A DNA stretch of 64,000 bases, taken from assembly GCA_964577975.1 (NCBI GenBank), contig CAZOBB010000026.1, forward strand, positions 1-64,000, given 5' to 3'. Position numbers and translations under genes: made by a program. This document shows, one piece after another, positions 36,646 through 45,586 of this stretch (positions are counted from its first letter, which is position 1; every line of letters starts with the position of its first letter). Below the pieces are notes generated by a model, which was given only the letters and a program-made list of their open reading frames with translations, was not told where the DNA came from and did no database searches. The stretch is from JAOZMY01 sp964577975. Its GTDB lineage: Bacteria > Desulfobacterota > S145-22.

Positions 36646-36705
36646 GTAAATTTTAGGTATAATCCCTCATTGACAATGGCTGAAACGGTTGTGTAAGTTT
36701 TAGGA
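36626..36705. repeat. Imperfect direct repeat in the speD/decarboxylase divergent promoter region
   Basis: Copy 1 (36626-36658) and copy 2 (36677-36705) share CTGAAACGG, a GT-rich link and TAA-TTTTAGG in the same order; copy 2 is a few bases shorter. The CTGAAACGG parts are 51 bases apart. Each copy falls within the spacer of one of the two facing promoters, so they may be binding sites for a shared regulator. Confidence 0.55.
36670..36699 (+). promoter_or_regulatory. Candidate promoter of the PLP-dependent decarboxylase gene
   Basis: TTGACA at 36670-36675 and TAAGTT at 36694-36699 have an 18-base spacer containing the second CTGAAACGG copy. The -10 is weak. Transcription would begin about 25 bases before ATG 36731. 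Confidence 0.45.
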
Positions 36706-36730
36706 AATTTTTCAAAAGATGGGGGTAGAA

Positions 36731-38098
36731 ATGGAACTTGAAAAAGAGGGAATAGGTTTGTTGGAGGAAGCGGTCAAACGTTTGGAAGAAGGTTTCGGAC
36801 GTTTACCTTCCTTTTCCGTCGAGAGGGATTGGGAGGCGATGAAAAAGGTTCTCATGGAGACTGCCGAAAGGTTGTGGGACAACTATCCCTATTTTCATCC
36901 TTTGTACGCGGGTCAGATGCTGAAACCTGGCCATCCCGTGGCCAATATGGCGTATATGATGGCAATGTGGATCAATCCCAATAATCACGCATTGGATGGA
37001 GGACGTGCGAGCTCACAAATGGAGAAGGAATCGGTGGCGGAAATCGCCCGGATGTTTGGATGGAAAACACATTTGGGACACCTTTGTGGGGGAGGAACCA
37101 TGGCAAACATGGAGGCCTTGTGGGTGGCTGGATCGCTCCATCCAGATAGGATGATTGTTGCCTCCGAACAGGCCCATTACACGCATCAACGCATCTCCCA
37201 GGTGTTGAAGCTTCCCTTCCGATCCGTTCCAACCGATGCAACGGCGAAAATGGATGTGAATGCGTTGGAAGACGTCTTGAAAAAAGAGGATGTGGGGACG
37301 GTGGTCGTGACGCTCGGGACGACCGCGACGGGATCGGTGGATCCCTTGGATGACGTTCTGGAACTGAAGAAAAGATACGACTTTCGCATTCATGCAGACA
37401 CGGCCTATGGAGGATATTTCACCCTTGTCAGTAACTTGGAAGAGAAGGCCACACGGGCCTACCGAGCTTTGGAATATGTCGATTCTGTGGCCATCGATCC
37501 TCACAAGCACGGGTTGCAGCCGTATGGCTGTGGGTGCATTCTGTTTAGGGATCCGGCGGTTGGTAAGCTATATAAACATGATTCTCCTTATACCTATTTC
37601 AGCTCCCAAGAACTTCATCTGGGGGAGATCAGCCTGGAGTGCTCCCGAGCGGGTGCGTCCGCGGTAGCTTTGTGGACGACAATGCGGCTTTTTCCTTTGA
37701 CGAAAGGAGGAAGATTTGCCCGGATGCTGGAGGATTGCCGCCGGGCCGCCCAGGAACTTTATGCGCGATTGGAAAGCGATTCCCGATTTGTTACGGCGTT
37801 TCCACCAGAATTGGATATTGTTATCTGGGCGCCTCGAGGGAATCGTGTTTCCAAAATCTCACAGGCCTCGTCCGTTTTGTTTGAAAAGGCGGCGGAAAGG
37901 GATCTTCACCTCGCCCTTGCGACGCTCCCTGTGAAGTTTTTTGAGAAAAACCTGGTGGATGTTCAAATCGACGCCGAGACCATAACCTGCCTTCGTTCCT
38001 GTTTGATGAAACCGGAGCATCTTCAGTGGGTGGACCGTATCCATGGAATCCTAAGAGAGGTCGCGGATGAAACTGCTAACGAGAATGAGGAGTCGTAG
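36731..38098 (+). CDS. PLP-dependent (group II) amino acid decarboxylase family protein
   Basis: A 455-residue fold-type I enzyme. The PLP lysine is in IDPHKHGLQPYGCG, at about residue 262; HADTAYGG contains the conserved aspartate that pairs with the PLP ring, and GGGTMANMEAL the phosphate-binding region. Group II members decarboxylate glutamate, aspartate, tyrosine or diaminobutyrate; the substrate here is not evident. GGGGG lies 5 bases before ATG 36731, which is preferred over ATG 36719. It is divergent from the polyamine operon and shares the repeated promoter element with it, so it may be part of amine metabolism. Confidence 0.85.
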   Translation: MELEKEGIGLLEEAVKRLEEGFGRLPSFSVERDWEAMKKVLMETAERLWDNYPYFHPLYAGQMLKPGHPVANMAYMMAMWINPNNHALDGGRASSQMEKESVAEIARMFGWKTHLGHLCGGGTMANMEALWVAGSLHPDRMIVASEQAHYTHQRISQVLKLPFRSVPTDATAKMDVNALEDVLKKEDVGTVVVTLGTTATGSVDPLDDVLELKKRYDFRIHADTAYGGYFTLVSNLEEKATRAYRALEYVDSVAIDPHKHGLQPYGCGCILFRDPAVGKLYKHDSPYTYFSSQELHLGEISLECSRAGASAVALWTTMRLFPLTKGGRFARMLEDCRRAAQELYARLESDSRFVTAFPPELDIVIWAPRGNRVSKISQASSVLFEKAAERDLHLALATLPVKFFEKNLVDVQIDAETITCLRSCLMKPEHLQWVDRIHGILREVADETANENEES

Positions 38099-38101
38099 TA
38101 T

Positions 38102-38839
38102 CTACTCGAGGGATTCTTGAAGCAAGGGAAGGGTCAAGAGAGGACGCTCGAGGTGGTAGGTGAGGAAGGGAACGAGGAAGGACTCGATCTCTTTTCGAGC
38201 GTGAGAAGGCAAGATGATTCGCGTCACGGTTTGAAGGGGAGAGTGGATGAGAAACTGGAGGATCCGAAGGGTTTGGGGGCTAACGGGAAGGAAGTGGGAA
38301 GCGGGGGAACATCGCGGGCATACGATACCTCCGCGGCGTGGAGAAAAGTGATTGACTTCCTTGACCCGAAGGGGGGCGTGGCATTTGACGCACCTTTCAA
38401 AGTTGGGGGCGAAGCCAAGGTGCGCCATGACGTGCAACCCTCCGTGAAGCCACAGCGGGAGGAGATTTTCGCTGATTCCTAAAATATCAAAAAACGAGAG
38501 TACGTAAGCGTAAAGTTCGGGATGCGAAGAGTTTTCTTTCACGGCGGTCAGAAGAAGCTCGAGGATGAAATTTCCGATGGCTATCTTCCGGATATCGCGA
38601 ATAATAGGTTCAAAGTCGCGGAGCTGATCGGCTGACTCGATGAAATAGAGCCGTTGCGAAGGCTTCTTCCTGAACCTGAAGTTGTAGATGCGAAAAGGTT
38701 CGAGTTTGTGAGGAAACCGGCGCTTGCTTCTTTTGATTCCCTTGGCGATGCCGGAGACTTGCCCGCCTTCCTTCAGAAAGATTCGAATGATCTGATCCGT
38801 TTCGCCGTAGTCGATTTTTTGAAGAACCAACCCTTCCAT
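38102..38839 (-). CDS. recO: DNA repair protein RecO
   Basis: A 245-residue recombination mediator that helps load RecA through RecF/RecR. It has an N-terminal OB fold (LVLQKIDYGETDQIIRIFLKE), a helical domain and a zinc finger (RCVKCHAPL ... VCPRC). The start is ATG 38839; the longer open frame to 39076 lies inside mgtE and is not used. It begins 8 bases after mgtE ends, last gene of the leftward run. Confidence 0.92.
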   Translation of the reverse strand: MEGLVLQKIDYGETDQIIRIFLKEGGQVSGIAKGIKRSKRRFPHKLEPFRIYNFRFRKKPSQRLYFIESADQLRDFEPIIRDIRKIAIGNFILELLLTAVKENSSHPELYAYVLSFFDILGISENLLPLWLHGGLHVMAHLGFAPNFERCVKCHAPLRVKEVNHFSPRRGGIVCPRCSPASHFLPVSPQTLRILQFLIHSPLQTVTRIILPSHARKEIESFLVPFLTYHLERPLLTLPLLQESLE

Positions 38840-38847
38840 GGAGAGGG

Positions 38848-40215
38848 TTATGCGGCGAGATGGAAGTATTTGAGAATCAGGGTTGCCGTCGTCAGATAGA
38901 TGAGGATTCCAACGATATCGTTCGAAGTCGTAACGAAGGGACCCGAGGCAATGGCGGGATCCACGTGGATTTTCCTGAAGAAAGTGGGAACCAATGTCCC
39001 CATCGTGGCGGCGACGGTCATTGCCGCCATCATGGCAATGCCCACGACGAGTCCCAAGACAAAGTTGTGATGCCATAGATAGCCCACGAGGCCGACTACG
39101 ACACCGCAGATGCTTCCCATCAGAAAACCGATAAGGATTTCTCTAATCAGAAACTGTTTTACTCGTCCGAGGTTGACCTTCCCTGTCGCGAATCCTCGGA
39201 CCATGATGGAGGAGGATTGTACCCCAACGTTTCCGCCCATCCCCGTGATTACGGGCACGAAGGTTATGAGTGCCAACATATCTTTGATCGTGACTTTGAA
39301 GAGCCAGAGAAGGTATCCCGTGACCAACCCCCCAAAGAGATTCGTTATGAGCCACGGAAGCCGAAGTCGTGCCACACGGGTTACCTTGTCGTGGTAGACG
39401 AATTCCTCTTCTTTGGTTCCTACCATTTTCATGATGTCTTCCGTGGCCTCTTCGCGGAGAACGTCAATGACATCATCGACCGTAATGATACCCATAAGGT
39501 GATTCTTTTCATCGACGACGGGGATGGCGAGGAAATTGTATCGTTCCACGATCCGGGCAACTTCCTCTTGGTCGGTATCGGTCGTGACTGAAATGACATC
39601 CGTGATCATGATCTCTTTGAGCTGGGTTTTGGGGGAGACCATAACCAGTTGGCGGAGAGAGACCACGCCCACCAAATGCCCCCGACTGTCGACCACATAG
39701 ATGTAAAAAACCATCTCTGCTTCAGAGTTTTCCCGGATCGCCCGCATGGCCTCTTCGGCCGTTGTCTCCTCGTGGAGCGCGAAAAACTCGGTCGTCATAA
39801 TACGGCCGGCGGTCTTTTCCTCGTACTGAAGGAGATCCTCAACTTCCTTTTGATCCTCGCTTTCCAAGAGCTGGAGGACGCGGGAAGAAATTTCCTCCGG
39901 AAGATTGGAGATCAATTCGGCCGCGTCATCGGAGGACATTTCACGAAGGATGGTGCTAATTTGCTCCTCCGTCATGCCGCTTAAGAGTTTGAGGCTGTCG
40001 GAGATGTCCAGCTCCGACAGGACATCCGCGGCCTTCTCCACATCCTTAATGAGACCAAAAACCTGTTTTTTTTCAGCGTCTGTGAGGTATTTGATGACTT
40101 CCGCGATATCCGCAGGATGGGATTTGTCAAGAATGTTGGTAAGCGTGACAATCGCTTGACGGCGGGTCAGCCTTCTGACGGTGTCCAACAAGACCTGTGG
40201 CTTTGGTTTTACCAT
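38848..40215 (-). CDS. mgtE: Magnesium transporter MgtE
   Basis: A 455-residue magnesium channel. An N-terminal superhelical domain (residues 20-130; HPADIAEVIKYL, LPEEISSRVLQLL) is followed by two CBS domains (about 140-265) that sense cytosolic magnesium. Five membrane helices follow, with the pore motif region TGMGGNVGVQSSSIMVRG and DPAIASGPFVTTSNDI. All family landmarks are present. No room for an upstream magnesium riboswitch exists: lolA ends 23 bases before. Confidence 0.94.
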   Translation of the reverse strand: MVKPKPQVLLDTVRRLTRRQAIVTLTNILDKSHPADIAEVIKYLTDAEKKQVFGLIKDVEKAADVLSELDISDSLKLLSGMTEEQISTILREMSSDDAAELISNLPEEISSRVLQLLESEDQKEVEDLLQYEEKTAGRIMTTEFFALHEETTAEEAMRAIRENSEAEMVFYIYVVDSRGHLVGVVSLRQLVMVSPKTQLKEIMITDVISVTTDTDQEEVARIVERYNFLAIPVVDEKNHLMGIITVDDVIDVLREEATEDIMKMVGTKEEEFVYHDKVTRVARLRLPWLITNLFGGLVTGYLLWLFKVTIKDMLALITFVPVITGMGGNVGVQSSSIMVRGFATGKVNLGRVKQFLIREILIGFLMGSICGVVVGLVGYLWHHNFVLGLVVGIAMMAAMTVAATMGTLVPTFFRKIHVDPAIASGPFVTTSNDIVGILIYLTTATLILKYFHLAA

Positions 40216-40238
40216 CTTCCCTTCTTGTTACTCCCTTC

Positions 40239-40931
40239 CTATTGCGCGTCCATCCTGACGATATCAACCCCTTCAGGGGGATCGAAATGGAATACACTAT
40301 CGGGGATTTTGGAGGTAATGTCAATATCATCGAAGCCAATGCTTGTTTCGACTTCCTGGAAGGTTACCCAAGAAATTTTAAGGATGAAGAGGGTTTTTTT
40401 ATCCAACGTCAAAGACATTTTCCGTATGTCTTTGAGCTGTTTGCGAGGTATGAGCTCTAAAACGACGGAACGATCCCCGACTTTTTTGATCGTAGCCGTG
40501 AAGTCTCGATGGAGATTTTGCATTCCGCTCAAAAAGGTATAAGGAAACCGTTTCATCTTTTTTCCGAATCGAGGATCGACCATAACCTGCTTGTCTTCAG
40601 CCTGATAGATCCAAAGGGTCTGGCCATCACTCACAATCAGGACAACTTCCGGTTTTTCATAATCCCATCGGAACTTTCCGTCTTTCCTCAAATAGACGAT
40701 TCCCTTTGCCTGTTCATTTTGAACGACGCCGGGTGCTCGCGAGGTTTGAGTAAACTTTGCGCGAAAATTTTCTACCTTCGCGTAACGAGTTTCGATCTTT
40801 TTCAGGTAAAACATGCCATCCACCGTTGCGCTGTGCAAGGTGAGCGGCAGGAAGAGGAGAACAAAAATAATGAGATCGGCGAGCGTTTTGCCTTTCCGTC
40901 TTTTATGAAGGTGTGGGATAGATTTGTCCAT
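40239..40931 (-). CDS. lolA: Outer-membrane lipoprotein carrier protein LolA
   Basis: A 230-residue periplasmic chaperone that carries lipoproteins to the outer membrane. A long N-region signal peptide (hydrophobic LIIFVLLFLPLTLHSA) is followed by the LolA fold (NFRAKFTQTS, GIVYLRKDGKFRWDYEKPE, DGQTLWIY). It is direct evidence for an outer membrane. It begins 13 bases after ftsK. Confidence 0.9.
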   Translation of the reverse strand: MDKSIPHLHKRRKGKTLADLIIFVLLFLPLTLHSATVDGMFYLKKIETRYAKVENFRAKFTQTSRAPGVVQNEQAKGIVYLRKDGKFRWDYEKPEVVLIVSDGQTLWIYQAEDKQVMVDPRFGKKMKRFPYTFLSGMQNLHRDFTATIKKVGDRSVVLELIPRKQLKDIRKMSLTLDKKTLFILKISWVTFQEVETSIGFDDIDITSKIPDSVFHFDPPEGVDIVRMDAQ

Positions 40932-40944
40932 TACGTGAATTCCT

Positions 40945-43140
40945 CTATTTGTAGATTTTTGGGGCGAGAACCTTTCTCGGTTTTACACCGTCGGAAGGAG
41001 CCACGATTCCCTCTTCCTCCATTTTTTCGACGATTCTGGCGGCCCGGTTGTAGCCAATACGGAAACGCCGTTGAATCATGGAGATGGAGGCTTGGCCTAC
41101 TTCCGTCACGAAGGCAACCGCTTCGTCATATTTCTCGTCGTACTCATCGTCGCTGCTTGTCCGGTCCAGCGATGTCTTTGCTTCTTCTACTTTAGAAAGA
41201 TCGACATAATCGGGATTCCCTTGTTTTTTGAGGAAGCGGACCACTTTACTGATCTCTCCCCCGGAAATATAGGCGCCGTGGAGTCGAATCATCTGTGAAG
41301 TACCCGGGGGAAGAAAGAGCATGTCACCTTGTCCCAACAGACTTTCCGCCCCCACGTGATCCAGTATCGTCCGGGAATCGGTTTTTGAAGCCACGCGAAA
41401 AGAGATACGGGCCGGGAAATTTGCCTTGATGATCCCAGTAAGCACGTCCACAGAAGGTCGCTGCGTCGCGAGAATCAAATGTATTCCGACGGCCCTCGCC
41501 ATCTGGGCAAGACGTGTGATGGCACCTTCCACGTCTTTGGAGGCGGTGAGCATTAAATCTGCCAATTCGTCGATGATAACCACGATATAAGGTAGCCCTT
41601 CGGGTTTTTCTTCCTCGACGGCCGTGGGGGATGGGGCCGTTTTTCGTTTCTTTTTCTTCATGAGGTCATGATATTGGATGATGTTTCGGACGCCGAAATC
41701 CGCGAGATAGGCGTATCGGCGTTCCATTTCGTCCACCACCCATACAAGCGATTTTGCGGCCGTTTTGGGATCGGTGACTACCGGCATCAAAAGGTGGGGG
41801 ATCTCTTCGTAAAGGGACAACTCCAGCATCTTGGGGTCGATCATGAGGAATCTTACCTGGCTGGGGGTCAGTTTGTAGACAAGACTCGTGATCATACAAT
41901 TGAGGGCCACGCTTTTGCCCGAACCCGTGGAGCCCGCTACGAGAAGATGCGGCATTTGGGAAAGGTCCGTGACGTAAGGATTACCGGCTATGTCTTTTCC
42001 TAAAGCAAGAGGGAGCTTAAGTTTGGGATTTTGGAACGCTTCGTCTTCCAGAATGGGTCGCAGAAGGACAGGCTCTCTGTTTTGGTTGGGAATTTCGATG
42101 CCTACCACGGATTTCCCGGGGATGGGTGCCACGATACGAATACTGATGGCGCTTAAAGCCATCGCAAGATCGTCGCTAAGATTCACAATGCGGCTGAGTT
42201 TTATCCCTGGAGCCGGTTCGAATTCATAGACGGTAATGATAGGGCCAGGATTTACCCTCACGACACGCCCGTCGATCCCGTAATCGCTCAATTTGTTCAG
42301 CAAAATCTTGGAGTTGAATTTGAGAACCTCTTCGTCTACCGTGGGACCGGAACGGGGCTGCTCCTTTAAGAGGGAAAGAGGTGGGAGAAGGAATTCCTTG
42401 GCGCCTTCCGGCTGTTCCATGAACGTGAAATGTTCCTGTTTGGGTGGTTTTTTCTTTTCTTCTTTTTGGGGAATCTCGAGGCTGATTTCTGGAAATTCTT
42501 CATCCCATTTAAGCCGTTTTTCCTTGGCAACCACGGCTTTTTGGCGTTTCATCCTCTCCTTTTGAATAGTGGCTTTGTCCCGCACTTTGGCTACCCATTT
42601 CTTCGGTAGTGCAAGGAGAGGTTTCAAAAGGCTGAGAACCGATCGGTTGATTAAAAGGGTCATGGCGACCCACGTAAGGATGAGGTAGATAAGAAACGCG
42701 CCGAGTTTCCCCACGTAGGTGGTGCTGAGATGATTAAGAAATGTTCCTGACACGCCGGCGGTAGGAACCACATTTCCAAAAAAAGAGAGTTTAGGGGTAA
42801 AAAGATTGAAAATAAGACTTATGGAAAACCCTATAATGAGGAGGGAGAGGTTTTTTGCAAAAATTTTGATGAAAGGGGGAGGAGAAAAGCAGAAAATGGC
42901 ATCCAAAAGGAGAAGAAGGGGAAAGGTGAAGCCGGCAAGACCGAAGAGTTGAAAAATGAGGTCGGCGATAACGGCTCCAGAATAACCTAGAAGGTTGTGG
43001 ATTGGTTGGGAGCCAATAGGACGCGCGACATTGAATGACGGATCCTTCGGCGAATAGGATAGCAGGCTGATGCCGATGAATACCGCTGTCGCAAGGAGTA
43101 ATACTCCTGCTATTTCCCTTGCCATATTACCTTTTTTCAT
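40945..43140 (-). CDS. ftsK: DNA translocase FtsK/SpoIIIE
   Basis: A 731-residue septal DNA pump. It has four N-terminal membrane helices (residues 8-160), a short basic linker, then the translocase motor with Walker A AGSTGSGKSVALNCM, Walker B YIVVIIDELADLM and the ATQRPSVDVLTG segment. A C-terminal winged-helix gamma domain that reads chromosomal orientation sites follows (SISMIQRRFRIGYNRAARIV). The linker is much shorter than in E. coli FtsK, as is usual outside enterobacteria. Confidence 0.95.
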   Translation of the reverse strand: MKKGNMAREIAGVLLLATAVFIGISLLSYSPKDPSFNVARPIGSQPIHNLLGYSGAVIADLIFQLFGLAGFTFPLLLLLDAIFCFSPPPFIKIFAKNLSLLIIGFSISLIFNLFTPKLSFFGNVVPTAGVSGTFLNHLSTTYVGKLGAFLIYLILTWVAMTLLINRSVLSLLKPLLALPKKWVAKVRDKATIQKERMKRQKAVVAKEKRLKWDEEFPEISLEIPQKEEKKKPPKQEHFTFMEQPEGAKEFLLPPLSLLKEQPRSGPTVDEEVLKFNSKILLNKLSDYGIDGRVVRVNPGPIITVYEFEPAPGIKLSRIVNLSDDLAMALSAISIRIVAPIPGKSVVGIEIPNQNREPVLLRPILEDEAFQNPKLKLPLALGKDIAGNPYVTDLSQMPHLLVAGSTGSGKSVALNCMITSLVYKLTPSQVRFLMIDPKMLELSLYEEIPHLLMPVVTDPKTAAKSLVWVVDEMERRYAYLADFGVRNIIQYHDLMKKKKRKTAPSPTAVEEEKPEGLPYIVVIIDELADLMLTASKDVEGAITRLAQMARAVGIHLILATQRPSVDVLTGIIKANFPARISFRVASKTDSRTILDHVGAESLLGQGDMLFLPPGTSQMIRLHGAYISGGEISKVVRFLKKQGNPDYVDLSKVEEAKTSLDRTSSDDEYDEKYDEAVAFVTEVGQASISMIQRRFRIGYNRAARIVEKMEEEGIVAPSDGVKPRKVLAPKIYK

Positions 43141-43157
43141 TCAAACTCCACAACAAG

Positions 43158-44825
43158 TTACATTTCCAAGACAATGGGCAGTATCATAGGGCGCCGTTTG
43201 AGGCGGGCGTTAAAAAACCTCTTCAAAACCTTGCTGATTTCACCTTGAAGCTCGGTGGGGTCTTTGCGTCTTTCCGCGTTCGCGTCTAGAATGGTCTTCT
43301 TGACGAGATTCTTGGCCTCTTGGAGCATCTCTTGATGAAAATCTTCATAGATAAAACCCCGGCTTATGAGGTTCGGCTCGCTTACCATCTCCCCATTTTC
43401 TCCATCCAATACGCAAAGGGTGACGACAAGTCCGTCTTCCGACAGATGCTTACGATCCCGTAAAACGAGAGTACCCACGTCACCCACACCCTTTCCGTCG
43501 ATGAAGACTTTTCCCACCGGAGCCCGTCCCTCTTTACGGATACCGTCGGAGGACACACAGACGATATCCCCATCTTCCGCAAGGAGGAGGGACGCCTCGG
43601 GAAATCCCATGGATTTGGCTAAATTGATGTGTTTGGCAAGGAGTCTTACCTCTCCATGAATGGGCATGAAGAAGGAAGGTTTGACTAAATTAAGCATCAT
43701 TTTGAGCTCTTCCTGATAGGCATGGCCGGAGGTGTGAACGGTTTTTACCTGTTCGTAGACTACTTCCGCTCCTTTTCTATAAAGTTGGTTGATGATCCGT
43801 GTGATAGCCCGTTCGTTTCCGGGAATGAATCGGGAGGAGAAGACGACCGTGTCGCCTGGCCGGATTTGGATATATTTATGGGCGCTTGTCGCCATCAACG
43901 AAAGGGCGGAATAGGGCTCCCCTTGACTCCCCGTCGTGATCATGGTGATTTGCTCGTCTTTGTAAGAATTGAGATCTCGGTAGTCGATGAGGAGGTCCTC
44001 CGGGACGTGGAGGATCCCGAGTTTGCTGGCGCTTTCAATGTTATCCACGATGCTTCGGCCGATCAAGGCAACCTTCTTGCCGAGTTTATGGGCGCTTTCA
44101 AGGATTCCTTGCATCCTTCGAATGTTCGAGGCAAAAACGGTGATAATGACGCGACCCTCGCTGTCGGCAAGGATTTTTTCAAGGCGCCCCTTTACCCGTT
44201 GTTCGGAAAGGCTGAACCCTTCATAGTCGGCGTTCGTGCTGTCTGACATGAGGAGGAGAACCCCTTTGTCCCCGTATTCGGCGAACCTGTTGAGGTCGAT
44301 CATGCTGTCCCCCAAAGGGGTTTGATCGATTTTGAAGTCCCCCGTGTGGATGATGGTTCCGGCCGGTGTATTGATGGCAAGTCCCACGCCTTCGGCAATG
44401 CTGTGGTTTACCCCGATGAATTCGAATTTCACGTCATTGATCTTGAGCACGTCCCTCGGCTTGATTTTTCTCAATCTCGCGGGACGGTCGAGCTCGAATT
44501 CTTGAAGTTTTCTCTCCACCAACTCTAAAGTAAACGCCGTGCCGTAAACGGGAACGTTTATCTCTTTGAGAAGAAAAGGGAGGGCTCCTATATGGTCTTC
44601 GTGGCCATGGGTTAAAAGTAGGGCGCGTACGCGCTCTTTTCGTTCTATAAGGTAGGTGAAGTCGGGAATGACGAAGTCGATCCCGAGCATGTACTCTTCC
44701 GGAAACATCAAACCGGCGTCAATGACAAAGATGTCCTCTCCTATTTCGAGAACCATCATGTTGCATCCGATTTCACCTAGTCCACCTAGTGGAATAATGC
44801 GTATTTCGTTTTTATTATTTGTCAT
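43158..44825 (-). CDS. rnj: Ribonuclease J
   Basis: A 555-residue metallo-beta-lactamase/beta-CASP nuclease with endo- and 5'-exonuclease activity on RNA. The metal motif is LLTHGHEDHIGALPFL; the beta-CASP region includes SDSTNADYEGFSLSEQ, SGHAYQEELKMML and PIHGEVRLLAKH. Its length equals that of RNase J1/J2. It starts 11 bases inside the end of plsC. Confidence 0.94.
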   Translation of the reverse strand: MTNNKNEIRIIPLGGLGEIGCNMMVLEIGEDIFVIDAGLMFPEEYMLGIDFVIPDFTYLIERKERVRALLLTHGHEDHIGALPFLLKEINVPVYGTAFTLELVERKLQEFELDRPARLRKIKPRDVLKINDVKFEFIGVNHSIAEGVGLAINTPAGTIIHTGDFKIDQTPLGDSMIDLNRFAEYGDKGVLLLMSDSTNADYEGFSLSEQRVKGRLEKILADSEGRVIITVFASNIRRMQGILESAHKLGKKVALIGRSIVDNIESASKLGILHVPEDLLIDYRDLNSYKDEQITMITTGSQGEPYSALSLMATSAHKYIQIRPGDTVVFSSRFIPGNERAITRIINQLYRKGAEVVYEQVKTVHTSGHAYQEELKMMLNLVKPSFFMPIHGEVRLLAKHINLAKSMGFPEASLLLAEDGDIVCVSSDGIRKEGRAPVGKVFIDGKGVGDVGTLVLRDRKHLSEDGLVVTLCVLDGENGEMVSEPNLISRGFIYEDFHQEMLQEAKNLVKKTILDANAERRKDPTELQGEISKVLKRFFNARLKRRPMILPIVLEM

Positions 44826-45567
44826 GTTTTTCTCTTTTATTTTGATCTGTGAGAGTTGTAGGTTCCAAAAGGGAAGAAAGGGCTTGAAAGACCTTTCTTT
44901 TCAAGATTTCTTTTTCTTTTGTTTTGAATCCACTGGTCGGGATGGGTGATCCAATGCGGATGGTAACGGGTTTTGGGTAAATCCAAAAACTTCCGACAGG
45001 TTTGACCTCAAAGGTTCCGATCAAGGCGGTTGGTATGATGGGAACTTGTGATTTGATGGCAAGCACAAACCCACCGCTTTTGAAGGGGAGGAGATGTCCG
45101 TCTTTGGATCGGGTGCCTTCAGGAAAAACAACGACAGACACGCCCTCTTGAATCTTTTTTGCGGCTTCATTCAGGCTTCTTACTGCATCCCTTGGGTTGT
45201 CCCGATTGATGGAAATGTAGCCGGCCCGGCGCATGGCGGGCCCAAAGATGGGAATCTTGAACAGTTCTTCTTTGGCCAGCCACCGAAACGAAACGGGCAA
45301 GCCCGCGAGAAGTACAAAAATATCAAAGGCGCTTTGATGGTTGGCCATAAAGATACAAGGGGTATGACGCGCAAGCTCATGAATGTTACCTTGGAGATGG
45401 ATCCTGACGCCGGAAAAAAAGAGGAGAGTTTTTGCCCAGATTCTGGCTATCTGATGAGCCCCATTTCCTTGCCGATCCACCAGCGATACGGTAAATGCTA
45501 GAATGGAAAAGAGAATAGTAAACACCACCAATGCTATCCAATAAAGGAGTGTCCGAAAAATCCACAT
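44815..45567 (-). CDS. plsC: 1-acyl-sn-glycerol-3-phosphate acyltransferase
   Basis: A 250-residue membrane acyltransferase that makes phosphatidic acid from lysophosphatidic acid. It has an N-terminal membrane helix (LYWIALVVFTILFSILAF), the catalytic HX4D box in NHQSAFD and the substrate-binding FPEGTRSKDG. The gene overlaps rnj by 11 bases. Confidence 0.92.
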   Translation of the reverse strand: MWIFRTLLYWIALVVFTILFSILAFTVSLVDRQGNGAHQIARIWAKTLLFFSGVRIHLQGNIHELARHTPCIFMANHQSAFDIFVLLAGLPVSFRWLAKEELFKIPIFGPAMRRAGYISINRDNPRDAVRSLNEAAKKIQEGVSVVVFPEGTRSKDGHLLPFKSGGFVLAIKSQVPIIPTALIGTFEVKPVGSFWIYPKPVTIRIGSPIPTSGFKTKEKEILKRKVFQALSSLLEPTTLTDQNKREKHDK

Positions 45568-45586
45568 AACGAAACTTATAGTAATC

